A stretch of 64,000 nucleotides of DNA from Streptomyces exfoliatus (GCF_000725545.1 NZ_KL647056.1:240385-304384); one strand, 5' to 3'; positions 49,251-57,030 are shown, numbered from the stretch's first letter. Notes: generated from the sequence alone by a model not told the origin. Numbers and translations are program-made.

Positions 49251-50444
49251 TCAGGACCTGATCCATTCGGCGTCGAGGCTGCAGCCGTAGCCAGAGCCGC
49301 CGAGGGTCTTGATCGCCGCGGTGTGGTTGTGGAAGCCGGCGAGCTGGAGGGTCTGGCCGGCGACGAGCCGGACGATGCCGCTGCCGCCCACGGAGATGGC
49401 GCCGTTGCCGGCGGGGATGAGCCAGGTCAGCCGGGACTGTCCGACGCCGGCGACCACGACGCGGGCGCCGCGCATGCCGGTCTGGGATTCGTTGGCGAAG
49501 GTGGCGTGCGCGGAGACCCGCCACCAGCCGGTGCGCGGCACGACGTAGGTGGTGTTCGAGGTCCAGCCGGCGGCGTCGTCGACCTCGACGGTGGGCAGGC
49601 TGAGCACGGTCCAGGTGTTGGGGGCGATGCTCTGTTGCTGGGCGGTCAGCCACTGCGTGGCGCTGAGCAGCAGGGTGGAGGCGCCCTCGACGTACTGCCA
49701 GGAGGTGCCGTTCCAGCGCTGCAGTCCGCCGCCGTTGTCCCGGTACTGACCGGTGTAGCCGCCGGTGGTCGTGGTGCTCGGGGCGATGCCGCCGATGGCC
49801 TTCGGGTACGAGGCCCAGGTCGTGCCGTCCCAGCGCTGGAGGAGGCCCGCCGTGTCCCGGTACTGGCCGACGTACGCGCCCTTGAAGCCGCTGGCGGGCA
49901 TGATGCCGCCGAGGGCGACGGTCGGCCAGTGCTGGGTGGTGACGGCGGTGGACCAGGCGATGCCGCCGGTGCCGGCCGACGTGCCCTTCGGGACGCGGAT
50001 CGTGTAGAGCGGGATCGTGCTGCCGGGCCCGCTGAGCGGGACGGTGGGCGTGGCCGCCGGGGTGCCCTCGACGAGCCGTACGACCGCCTGGGTGTCGCCC
50101 GAGCGGTCGTAGGTGTCGTCGAGCACGGCCAGTTCGATCAGGTCGATCCGGTCGTTCTGCGGGTCGCCGTCCGTGAGCGTGAAGCTCTCCGGGGCGGTGA
50201 CGGCGACGAGGTAGGCGCCCTGGGCGGTGTCGTCGCCCTGGACGATCGCGCGGCCGGTGCCGATGGTGGCCTGCATGGGCGCGCTGCCGGTCAGGACGAA
50301 GCCGCCGGGGACGATGCCCGCCCGCGAGCGCAGTGGGGTCTCCTCGGGGCTCTGGCCGCTGGGGGTGAGCAGGGAGGCGAGGGTCAGGCGGGTGTCCTCG
50401 CGGGTCTGGCCGGTGGACTGGAGCCAAGCGGCGCGTACGGTCAT
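49251..50444 (-). CDS. Tail fibre/receptor-binding protein, paralogue 3 of 3
   Basis: Protein of 397 aa from ATG 50444 (MTVRAAWLQSTGQTREDTRL), first of the three fibre genes downstream of the distal tail protein. The shared base includes RAGIVPGGFVLTGSAPMQAT and GRAIVQGDDTAQGAYL. Two repeats read LLQRWDGTTWASYP and GLQRWNGTSWQYV. The C-terminal about 140 residues resemble a C1q/TNF-like jelly roll (TYVVPRTGWWRVSAHATFAN, RGARVVVAGVGQSRLTWLI, LVAGQTLQLAGFHNHTAAI), a fold common at phage fibre tips; this fold call is inference. Confidence 0.83.
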   Translation of the reverse strand: MTVRAAWLQSTGQTREDTRLTLASLLTPSGQSPEETPLRSRAGIVPGGFVLTGSAPMQATIGTGRAIVQGDDTAQGAYLVAVTAPESFTLTDGDPQNDRIDLIELAVLDDTYDRSGDTQAVVRLVEGTPAATPTVPLSGPGSTIPLYTIRVPKGTSAGTGGIAWSTAVTTQHWPTVALGGIMPASGFKGAYVGQYRDTAGLLQRWDGTTWASYPKAIGGIAPSTTTTGGYTGQYRDNGGGLQRWNGTSWQYVEGASTLLLSATQWLTAQQQSIAPNTWTVLSLPTVEVDDAAGWTSNTTYVVPRTGWWRVSAHATFANESQTGMRGARVVVAGVGQSRLTWLIPAGNGAISVGGSGIVRLVAGQTLQLAGFHNHTAAIKTLGGSGYGCSLDAEWIRS

Positions 50445-50536
50445 GGGTCACCTCTCCGAGGGGGTCGGGTCGGGGTGGTCGGCGTGGGCCGGGTGGTCGG
50501 CTCGGGCCGGGTGGTTCGGGGGCTGGTGCGGGCGAA

Positions 50537-50576
50537 CCGCCGCCGGCCGCCGCTCAGGAGCGGCGGCCGGCGGCGG
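50537..50576 (-). terminator. Long perfect hairpin between distal tail protein and fibre genes
   Basis: 19-bp arms: CCGCCGCCGGCCGCCGCTC (50537-50555) and its exact complement (50558-50576), separated by AG. There is no T-run. The preceding 50450-50530 is a repetitive GGTCGG/GGGCCGGGTGG stretch with no gene. It may reduce expression of downstream fibres or process the mRNA. Confidence 0.55.
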
Positions 50577-50594
50577 ACGTCCGGTGGGTCCTCG

Positions 50595-51518
50595 TCACCA
50601 CTCGGCGCTGCGCCAGCGCACGGTCATCAGCGCGGCCTCGGTGCCCGATTCCGGCCGGAAGGACAGGTCGGTGCGACCGGGGTCGAGCACGAACAGCTCC
50701 TCCGGGGTGGAGTCGGCCATCGCGGTGTGCAGGCGGGAGGCGGAGTTGTTGAGCATGACCGTGCCCGCGCGGGTGTCGACGGTGAGTTCGTCGCCGGCGG
50801 TCAGGTCGATCGCGTACCGCAGCCGGCGCCTGCTGATCCGCTCGGTGACGGTCGGCATGGAGCACGGGCCGCGGAAGACGATGACCGGGTGGACCGGAGC
50901 CGAGCCGGTGTTCTCGACGACGGCGTCACCGGTGCTCTTGGCCTGGCCCCAGGAGAGCGGCCAGGTCAGCGGCCAGGTGAGTCCCGACTCCGGCTGCGGG
51001 GGAGTGGTCGTGGCGGTCTGCTCGTTGACGACGTACCGGCGCGGGTCGGAGGCCAGCCACTGGACCGACATCCGGGAGCTGCCCTGGGTGGCGAAGCCCT
51101 GGTCGGCCGGGACCACGCGCTGCGCGATGCGGGCGCGGACGGTGAGCAGCTCGCCGTGCAGCCGGACGGTGAGCCACCGCTCCTCGTCGAGGAGGGCGAG
51201 CGACTGCCGCAGGGCGCGGACGGCCGCCGCGGTGCCGCCGTACTCGGGCATCAGCACGATCGTGCCGCCGACCTTGCGCGGCTTGGCGTACCGGGCGCCC
51301 GGCCAGGCGCCGTGGGAGGTGGGGCGGTCGGCGTCCGAGGAGTCGTACTCGGGCAGGTCCTCCCAGCCCGACAGGCCGGACTTGTCGACGGCGAAGGGGG
51401 TGCCGGGGCCTATGAGGAGCCCGGCCCACTGCATCTGCCCGTCCTGGGTGATGAGCGAGCCGGGCGCGAGGTCGGCGGTGTAGGAGTTTCCGGCGTACTG
51501 GGTCGTGGTCTCGGCCAT
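50595..51518 (-). CDS. Siphovirus-type distal tail (Dit-like) protein
   Basis: Protein of 307 aa from ATG 51518 (MAETTTQYAGNSYTADLAPG). The N-terminal half has LPEYDSSDADRPTSHGAWPG followed by ARYAKPRKVGGTIVLMPEYG, and FRGPCSMPTVTERISRRRLR and LTAGDELTVDTRAGTVMLNN occur in the C-terminal half. This order is typical of the phage tail family (Sipho_tail/Dit), which forms the hexameric ring between tube and tip. Its position after the tape-measure genes agrees. The adjoining 51519-51674 is a GGTCGGCGGTGG-type low-complexity spacer with no gene. Confidence 0.85.
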   Translation of the reverse strand: MAETTTQYAGNSYTADLAPGSLITQDGQMQWAGLLIGPGTPFAVDKSGLSGWEDLPEYDSSDADRPTSHGAWPGARYAKPRKVGGTIVLMPEYGGTAAAVRALRQSLALLDEERWLTVRLHGELLTVRARIAQRVVPADQGFATQGSSRMSVQWLASDPRRYVVNEQTATTTPPQPESGLTWPLTWPLSWGQAKSTGDAVVENTGSAPVHPVIVFRGPCSMPTVTERISRRRLRYAIDLTAGDELTVDTRAGTVMLNNSASRLHTAMADSTPEELFVLDPGRTDLSFRPESGTEAALMTVRWRSAEW

Positions 51519-51674
51519 GGGGCCGTCACCTCACTTGGGATGGGGTCGGCGGTGGGCGGTCAGCGGGGGGCCGACGACGGCCGGCGGTCGGCGGTGGCGG
51601 TCGGCGCCGCGCGTCGGCGACGGCGACGGCCGGCGTCGGGCGGCCGGCGCCTCGTGGTCGGCTGCGGCCGGCGC

Positions 51675-52931
51675 TCAGCCGTGGGCGGTCGCGAGGAAGA
51701 GCAGGTCCTCGGCGGTCGACCGGGGACCGGCGCCGGGCTCCTCGTGGAACTCCCGGATGCGGTGCGGCCTCGGCAGCGGCTCGGTGAGGGCCGGGACGCG
51801 GCGGTTCTCCAGCTGGGAGAGCGAGTCGATGCGGTAGTCGTCCGCGTTGCCCGGGGAGACGATGCCGCCCTCGGCGAGCATGGGGAGCTTGTCGAGTTCG
51901 ACGCCGAACTTCTTGCCGGTGAGGGGGATCTCGAAGCTGAGCTTGTTGAGCCCGTCGATGATCCAGTTGGCGAACGCGATGAGACCGTTGATCGGTCCCT
52001 TGACGACCCCGAGCACGGCGCTCAGCGCGCCCTTGATCAGGTCGCCGATGCCGCGCAGCGACTTGCCCACCGCGTCCTTGGCGGTCCGGAAGAAGCCGGG
52101 GATCTTGTCGGTGATCCATTCGACGACCGGCCGTACGGCGCTCTTGATGCCGCCGATCGTGCGGGAGGCGATGCCGCGCAGCGCGTTGGTCGCCGAGCGA
52201 ACGGCGGAACCGATCTTGGAGATCCCGCCGATGGCCGATCCGACGATCCTGAGCGCGGTCTTGAAGACGGTCAGGTACGCCTTGGCGTACGTGCCGATGG
52301 CCGTGCCGAGGAGCTTCATGAAGGGCTGGATGAACTTCCAGACCGCCTGGAAGCCCTTCAGGGCCTGCTGGAAGACCTGCTTGATGATCCGCTGACCGGT
52401 CTCGGAGTGGACGGCCAGTTCGATGAGGTACGCGGCGACGGGCACGATCAGGCCGACGAGGAAGCCGAGCGGGTTGGCCCGCATGGCGACGTTGACGCCT
52501 GTCATGGCGACCGATGCGATGGTCATGACGGTGCCGAAGGTGCCCATCATCGTCGAGATGACGTCCGTGACGGGCAGCAGCGGCAGGAGGAGGCCGAGGA
52601 CGACCCCGGCGCCGGTCCCGATCCTGCGGGCGGCGGTACGGGCCTTGCCGGCGGCGGTGCCGATCCGCTTGACGCCCGCGGGGGCGGTGGAGCGGCGGAT
52701 CTTGGTCATGGCGGTGGCGGCGCCGGAGGCGTTCTGTCCGAGGGCGCGGAGGGGGGCGCCGGCGGTGCGGGCGGCGGTGGCGAGGCCGCCGATACCGCCT
52801 GCCGCCCGCTGGACGTTCTGCCGCAGGTTCTTCAGCGAGCTGCTCGCTCCGCCGAGCCCCTGCCGCAGGTTGCCCATCGGCGCGATGGCCACCCGGAAGT
52901 TGGGCGCGACACGCAGGGCTACGGCACTCAT
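51675..52931 (-). CDS. Short tape-measure-like tail protein 2
   Basis: Protein of 418 aa from ATG 52931, which overlaps the previous gene's stop (ATGA). A basic helical N-terminus (LRQGLGGASSSLKNLRQNVQ) precedes a hydrophobic central region (GAGVVLGLLLPLLPVTDVIS, NPLGFLVGLIVPVAAYLIEL). Tape-measure-like repeats of helix + W/I-rich motif follow (AVWKFIQPFMKLLGTAIGTY, VVEWITDKIPGFFRTAKDAV, INGLIAFANWIIDGLNKLSF). The GKKFGVELDKLPMLAEGGIV segment is a known tape-measure C-terminal feature. At about 420 aa it is far shorter than typical siphophage tape measures, and it is paralogous in layout to the gene at 52928-54139. Confidence 0.82.
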   Translation of the reverse strand: MSAVALRVAPNFRVAIAPMGNLRQGLGGASSSLKNLRQNVQRAAGGIGGLATAARTAGAPLRALGQNASGAATAMTKIRRSTAPAGVKRIGTAAGKARTAARRIGTGAGVVLGLLLPLLPVTDVISTMMGTFGTVMTIASVAMTGVNVAMRANPLGFLVGLIVPVAAYLIELAVHSETGQRIIKQVFQQALKGFQAVWKFIQPFMKLLGTAIGTYAKAYLTVFKTALRIVGSAIGGISKIGSAVRSATNALRGIASRTIGGIKSAVRPVVEWITDKIPGFFRTAKDAVGKSLRGIGDLIKGALSAVLGVVKGPINGLIAFANWIIDGLNKLSFEIPLTGKKFGVELDKLPMLAEGGIVSPGNADDYRIDSLSQLENRRVPALTEPLPRPHRIREFHEEPGAGPRSTAEDLLFLATAHG

Positions 52932-54139
52932 GCCCTGGCTCCACGCGCCTTCACGAGGTACATGAGCGCCGCGGCGGTCGTGTGCGGGTCACTGTTGCGG
53001 GCCGCGTGGTAGTGCTCGATGTGCAGCCCGGTACCGGCGCCCGCGCCCTGCTGGCCGCCCTGCGCCATGCGGGCGCGGCGAGCGGTGGTGGCGAGCAGCC
53101 GGTCCAGCTTGGAGAGCGGAAGGACGGCCTCGGCCTCGCCGGCCTCGGCGAGGATCGCCGGGACACCGCCGGTGCGCGGCATGACGACACCACCGGTGGC
53201 GAGCATGGGGATGGTCGGCAGGTTGACGCCGAAGGTCTTGCCGCCGACGACCGGGACCCAGCCGGGAACGCTGACCTTGACGCGGTTGAGGCTGCCGATC
53301 ATCGAGTTGATCAGGCTGATGACGGCGTTGATGGGGCCCTTCACGCCGCTCTTGATGCCCTCGAACGCCCGGGACGCGATGTCCTTGAGGCCGTTCCAGA
53401 CGGACGACATCTTGTCCTTGACGGCGCTGAAGGCCTTCGGGATGGCGCTCTTGATCCAGTTGACCACCGGCGTGATGACGGCCTTGATGCCGTTCCACAC
53501 CGAGCTGATGACGCTCTTGATGGCCTTCATCACCGTGGTGATGACCGTCTTCCAGATCTTCACGTACGTCTTGATGACGGTCGCGACGGCCTTGACGACG
53601 GTGGAGATGGCCTTCTTGATGCCGTTCCAGACCGACTTGATCAGGCTGCCGGCCTTCTTCATGATCGGCCCGACGGCCTTCATGACCGAGCTGATCACGG
53701 TCTTGATGGCGCTGAACGCCTTCTTCAGGACCGTCTGCATCGTCTTCGAGCGAAGCGCCATGTCGACGATCGTCTCGATGAGCGGCATGAAGAGTTCGAG
53801 CAGGCGGACGAGGAAGTTGCCCTTCATGGACTTGTTGAGCTTGTCCTGGCCCTTGGCGGCCTTGCCGGCGCCGGACTCGTACTTGGAGAGCTTGCCGCCG
53901 GCCGACTGAGCGGTGTCGCCGGCCTTCTTCATGGCGCGCTCGGCCTGGTCCGAGGCGGTCTTCAGGTTCTTGAGCTGGGTGGTGGAGCCCTGGGCGTTGG
54001 TACGAAGCGTCTTGAGCTGCCCGGACGCGGACTTGCCGGCGTCGCCGACCTTCTTGATCGAGGTGCCGGCGCCGGATGCCTGGGTCTTGAGGGCGCGCAG
54101 GGAGTCGGACGACTTCTTGAGGGAACTGACGAGAGACAT
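52928..54139 (-). CDS. Short tape-measure-like tail protein 1
   Basis: Protein of 403 aa from ATG 54139, with AAAGGAGG upstream. Residues 1-100 are Lys/Ser-rich coiled-coil (LKTQASGAGTSIKKVGDAGK, LKNLKTASDQAERAMKKAGD). The centre is a series of hydrophobic helical repeats with SVWNGIK and related motifs (AGSLIKSVWNGIKKAISTVV, KSVISSVWNGIKAVITPVVN, MSSVWNGLKDIASRAFEGIK). The C-terminus GKTFGVNLPTIPMLATGGVV then AILAEAGEAEAVLPLSKLDRL is characteristic of phage tape measures. Tape-measure length sets tail length, so two half-size proteins imply a short tail or a two-part ruler. Confidence 0.85.
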   Translation of the reverse strand: MSLVSSLKKSSDSLRALKTQASGAGTSIKKVGDAGKSASGQLKTLRTNAQGSTTQLKNLKTASDQAERAMKKAGDTAQSAGGKLSKYESGAGKAAKGQDKLNKSMKGNFLVRLLELFMPLIETIVDMALRSKTMQTVLKKAFSAIKTVISSVMKAVGPIMKKAGSLIKSVWNGIKKAISTVVKAVATVIKTYVKIWKTVITTVMKAIKSVISSVWNGIKAVITPVVNWIKSAIPKAFSAVKDKMSSVWNGLKDIASRAFEGIKSGVKGPINAVISLINSMIGSLNRVKVSVPGWVPVVGGKTFGVNLPTIPMLATGGVVMPRTGGVPAILAEAGEAEAVLPLSKLDRLLATTARRARMAQGGQQGAGAGTGLHIEHYHAARNSDPHTTAAALMYLVKARGARA

Positions 54140-54168
54140 GGGTTACCTCCTTTCGGGGTGGGTGGGGA

Positions 54169-55122
54169 TCAGGCGAGGGCCCTGGCGGCGAGAAGGGCCT
54201 CGTCCTTGAGCTTCTGGAACGAGGTCTTCAGCTCGTCGACGGTCCTGCCGAGGTTTCGGGTCTCGGTTCGGGTGTTCTGGAGGTCCTGGGGGATCTTGCC
54301 GGGCTTGAAGTCCTCCATGGCCTTCTTGAGGTCCTCGGCCTTCGTGGCCATCGTCCCGACGTCCGAGATGGTGATCCTGTCGAGAGCGTCGGCGATGGCC
54401 TCGATCCCCTTGGCCGAGCTCTTGATCGCGCGGGCCGAAGGCATCTTGTTGAACTTGGTGCGGAACCCCCCGGCCTTGCGGTTGAAGATCGTGATCTTCT
54501 CGGTCAGCTTCTCGAGTTCCTCGCGGACGCCGCGGAGGCTGTCCGCGGTCGGGATGGCGCCGATTCCGCCGCCGTTGAAGACCCTGGTCTCGCGGTCGTT
54601 GATGGCCTGGAGGTCCTGACGGCTCCACGTGCCGCCCTCGTTACGGGCGTACGCCTGTCCGCCGAAGATCTTCGACTGGAGAAGGCGGGACCAGTCGGTG
54701 AACTTGGAGACGAGGAGGAGGCCGATGGCCGGGATGGCGAGGCCCAGGAAGGCGGCGATGAAGTAGGTCCACCAGTTGTCCTTCCCCTCGTAGATCTTCT
54801 CGACGCCGGCCGCCACTCCGTCGAGACCAGCGGCTTCGAGCCACTCCGTCAGAGGGGCCTTCACGACCTCCTCGTGGATGTCGGTGATCTGTTTGATGAA
54901 CGGCGCCGCGTTCTCCTCCGTGAGGATCTTGGGTGGATCGCCGATGAGGGATTTCTTGAGCTTGGAGACCATTGCTCTGCCGTCTTCGACGAACGGCTCC
55001 TTCTCCTTGGTCTCCTTTTTCGTGTTCTCGACCATGTACTTGACCTCGTGGTTGGCCTCATCGACGAGGGCCTTCTTGAGGTCGGCGATCTCGGTGGAGA
55101 GCTCGTCGGGGGTTTTTGCCAT
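54169..55122 (-). CDS. Hypothetical membrane/coiled-coil tail-cluster protein
   Basis: Protein of 317 aa from ATG 55122 with GCGGAG upstream; family not recognised. The N-terminal about 110 residues are charged and helical (DELSTEIADLKKALVDEANH). A single strong transmembrane segment follows (about 116-138: WTYFIAAFLGLAIPAIGLLL), then a helical C-terminal half with heptad-like stretches (DSLRGVREELEKLTEKITIF, NTRTETRNLGRTVDELKTSF). It occupies the slot just before the tape-measure genes. It could be a tape-measure-associated factor or a membrane-delivered component. An intrinsic terminator lies immediately upstream, so this gene may head its own transcript. Confidence 0.7.
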   Translation of the reverse strand: MAKTPDELSTEIADLKKALVDEANHEVKYMVENTKKETKEKEPFVEDGRAMVSKLKKSLIGDPPKILTEENAAPFIKQITDIHEEVVKAPLTEWLEAAGLDGVAAGVEKIYEGKDNWWTYFIAAFLGLAIPAIGLLLVSKFTDWSRLLQSKIFGGQAYARNEGGTWSRQDLQAINDRETRVFNGGGIGAIPTADSLRGVREELEKLTEKITIFNRKAGGFRTKFNKMPSARAIKSSAKGIEAIADALDRITISDVGTMATKAEDLKKAMEDFKPGKIPQDLQNTRTETRNLGRTVDELKTSFQKLKDEALLAARALA

Positions 55123-55163
55123 GAGTTACTCCGCTTCCGGCCGGTGTCGGCCAAGCGCCGAAA

Positions 55164-55192
55164 AGCCCCTGCCGCAAACCTCGGCAGGGGCT
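55164..55192 (-). terminator. Intrinsic terminator inside the tail cluster
   Basis: AGCCCCTGCCG/CGGCAGGGGCT, 11-bp perfect stem with a 7-nt loop, followed on the minus strand by TTTTCGG. It lies between the 70-aa gene (55219) and the 317-aa gene (55122), in the direction of tail transcription. Confidence 0.8.
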
Positions 55193-55218
55193 CGTTCGTC
55201 TGGGGCAGCGGGCGGCGG

Positions 55219-55431
55219 CTAGGCGTCCTCGTCCCGGTGGGGTCCGCGGCGCGTCGTCGCGAGCGCGTCGTTCCAGCCGGCCGCGTACGCGACGGTCTCG
55301 CAGCGGGAGACCTCGGCGTACAGCGTGCCGAGCAACGCTCTCTTGTCGAGGGCGACGGGTCCGTCGAGGAGCTGGCGGAGGCGGTCCTGGAGTGGGATGT
55401 GCGGTCGCGATGCCTCGGCCTGCTGAGTCAT
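55219..55431 (-). CDS. Small hypothetical protein downstream of the SOS-type promoter
   Basis: Protein of 70 aa from ATG 55431, with GGAAGG upstream; no family recognised. Its centre, AEVSRCETVAYAAGWNDAL (about residues 39-57), matches SEVDRRETTAFTSGWAEAV in the oppositely transcribed 271-aa protein at 55737 (9 of 19 identical). It is the first gene after the LexA-box promoter and is followed by an intrinsic terminator, so it would be the most strongly expressed product of that promoter. A regulatory or antiterminator role is possible but speculative. Confidence 0.6.
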   Translation of the reverse strand: MTQQAEASRPHIPLQDRLRQLLDGPVALDKRALLGTLYAEVSRCETVAYAAGWNDALATTRRGPHRDEDA

Positions 55432-55526
55432 GGACGCCTGCCTTCCGGTTGCTTGCCCGTGCGTGTGTGGCGGCGCCGCGGAGTGAGGAGCGGGGGCACC
55501 ACGTGTTCGAACTACTGTGCGAACAG

Positions 55527-55556
55527 AGTGTGGAACACCTGTTCGGTGTTTGTCGA
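55527..55556 (-). promoter_or_regulatory. SOS-type (LexA box) promoter for the late tail/lysis genes
   Basis: On the minus strand, TCGACA (55556-55551) and CACACT (55532-55527) form an 18-nt-spaced -35/-10 pair. The spacer contains GAAC-AGGT-GTTC (55544-55533), a full match to the actinobacterial/Bacillus SOS box core GAAC-N4-GTTC. A further inverted pair TGTTCG/CGAACA (55504-55525) lies downstream, and additional GAAC/GTTC half-sites occur at 55594 and 55625. A LexA dimer here would block RNA polymerase until DNA damage. Confidence 0.75.
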
Positions 55557-55736
55557 GCGGGAAACCTCTGACGGCGTGTCTTCTGGCTGAATTCCCGAAC
55601 GTGTTGGCGGCTGATCGGAGCTTCTGTTCGACCGGGTAACCTGGAGGACGCGTTCCTCGGGCCCGACCACTCCGGAGGGGCGAGGGGCGCGAGGGGCGCG
55701 CGGGGACCCCAGGGGGCTGGAAGGCAGTACTGACGC

Positions 55737-56552
55737 ATGGACACGGAGCCGGGAGCGAACCGACGCGAGCGCGTTGTCGACTGGCTCGCGACCCACCCTG
55801 ATCTGCCCCACCTCTTCGCGCGGCTCTCCGAGCTCGTGCACGTCCATGGGCACGCCCCCGAGGACCTCGTCGTGATCCCCCGGAGCGAGGTGGACCGTCG
55901 AGAGACGACCGCCTTCACCTCCGGCTGGGCCGAGGCCGTGTCCGACGAACTCCCGCGCATACGACGGGAGTACGAGAAGCGCGTCGCGGACGCCTACGCG
56001 CAGGGCCAGGGTGACGCGCGTGGAATCCGCCGCCCCCAGCGCCGGATGGACGGCGGCCAGGACGGCGCCCGGGTCATCACGCTGCCCTTCGCCCGTCTCC
56101 TCGAACCACCGGCCGCGGTCGTCGAGGCCGAGGAGCGCGTACGCAGGGAACGCGAGCTGTTCGAACAGCGGCCCGAGCGGGAGCCCGAGCCGGAGTCCGG
56201 ACCCGCCGCTCCCGCCTCCGCGCCGGACCACGAACCCGGGCCCGCGCACCAGAAGGAGTCCGGGCCGGAGTCGGAGCCCGACGTCCTCTTCACCGCACAG
56301 GAGAGCCGTACCCGCAGGAACGCCCAGCCGGTACGGAAGGTCGTCCGCGGCAAGGGCGGACGCCCGATCGTCCCGCCGCTGGCCGGCGCACCCGTGCAGG
56401 CCGCGACCGGTAGCGAGCGCCGGGCCGCCGAGTCCGCCGGAGCGGAGCCGCGCGCGGGTCAGCCGCGCCGGCTCTCCGAACGGGCCAGGGCCCTGGAGCA
56501 GGACATGACCTCCGAGCGAGCACAGGAAGCGCCCCCGGAGTCCGCTCCCTGA
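55737..56552 (+). CDS. Hypothetical protein, reverse-oriented within the tail cluster
   Basis: Protein of 271 aa from ATG 55737; family not recognised. The N-terminal about 100 residues are folded and helical (RVVDWLATHPDLPHLFARLS, SEVDRRETTAFTSGWAEAVS). The rest is low-complexity, rich in Glu, Pro and Arg, and probably disordered (EQRPEREPEPESGPAAPASA). The RRETTAF-x-SGW motif is shared with the divergent 70-aa gene. It is the only plus-strand gene in the tail cluster and separates early (tube, chaperone) from late genes. A weak -10 (TAACCT, 55637-55642) is upstream. Its stop lies in the loop of a strong bidirectional hairpin. Confidence 0.7.
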   Translation: MDTEPGANRRERVVDWLATHPDLPHLFARLSELVHVHGHAPEDLVVIPRSEVDRRETTAFTSGWAEAVSDELPRIRREYEKRVADAYAQGQGDARGIRRPQRRMDGGQDGARVITLPFARLLEPPAAVVEAEERVRRERELFEQRPEREPEPESGPAAPASAPDHEPGPAHQKESGPESEPDVLFTAQESRTRRNAQPVRKVVRGKGGRPIVPPLAGAPVQAATGSERRAAESAGAEPRAGQPRRLSERARALEQDMTSERAQEAPPESAP

Positions 56553-56571
56553 CGGGAGCGGACTCCGGGGG
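56532..56571. terminator. Bidirectional terminator hairpin at convergent gene ends
   Basis: Perfect 18-bp stem CCCCCGGAGTCCGCTCCC-TGAC-GGGAGCGGACTCCGGGGG; the TGA stop of the plus-strand gene is in the loop. It separates the plus-strand gene from the convergent chaperone genes ending at 56608. Confidence 0.8.
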
Positions 56572-56607
56572 CCGCGGGGATGTGGCCGGAACCTGCCCTT
56601 GCCGGCT

Positions 56608-57030
56608 TCAGCCGAAGAACCGGGCGAGCTGTCCGGGGGAGATCTCGGGGGTCTCCGCCTCGGGAGAGTCCCCGCCCTCGCCCTCTTCGTCCTCGTCCTT
56701 CGTGCCCGGACGGGGCACGGGCTTCGGCGGATCGGGCTGGTCGCCGTCCTCGGACGCGTTGACGCACTGGAACATCCAGTTCGCGACGGCCAGATGATCC
56801 ACCGTCGCCGCGAGGAGGTGATCGGTGATCGACCACTCGGCGCCCTCTCCGTGGATCTCGCGCTGCAGGGCGCTGTCCCGCGGCAGATGCTTGATCAGCG
56901 TCAGGACGCGCCTGCTGGAGAGCTCCTCGCGGTGCCAGTCGAGGATGTCGACCCCGTAGTAGCGGATGAAGTCAGCCTCAAGGGCCTCGGCGTGTTCTTC
57001 GACGAACTCGACGAGGCTCAGTCTTCCCCC
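56608..57030 (-). CDS. Tail assembly chaperone, -1 frameshift extension (GT-like)
   Basis: Open frame in the -1 register relative to the 96-aa chaperone gene. It runs from the run of five G at 57030-57026 to a stop at 56608 and encodes about 139 residues: LVEFVEEHAEALEADFIRYY, LDWHREELSSRRVLTLIKHL, HLLAATVDHLAVANWMFQCV, then an acidic Pro-rich tail. It has no ATG, GTG or TTG near its beginning; the first is GTG at about 56802. Production therefore needs a -1 shift on GGGGGAA, giving a 233-aa fusion. This is the G/GT architecture conserved before tape-measure genes in long-tailed phages. Confidence 0.8.
   Translation of the reverse strand, partial: GGRLSLVEFVEEHAEALEADFIRYYGVDILDWHREELSSRRVLTLIKHLPRDSALQREIHGEGAEWSITDHLLAATVDHLAVANWMFQCVNASEDGDQPDPPKPVPRPGTKDEDEEGEGGDSPEAETPEISPGQLARFFG

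Noticed and set aside
56608..56802. Independent 64-aa gene starting with GTG 56802
   Set aside because: The same frame stays open without a start back to the slippery run at 57030 and carries helical, chaperone-like sequence, so it is better explained as the frameshift extension.
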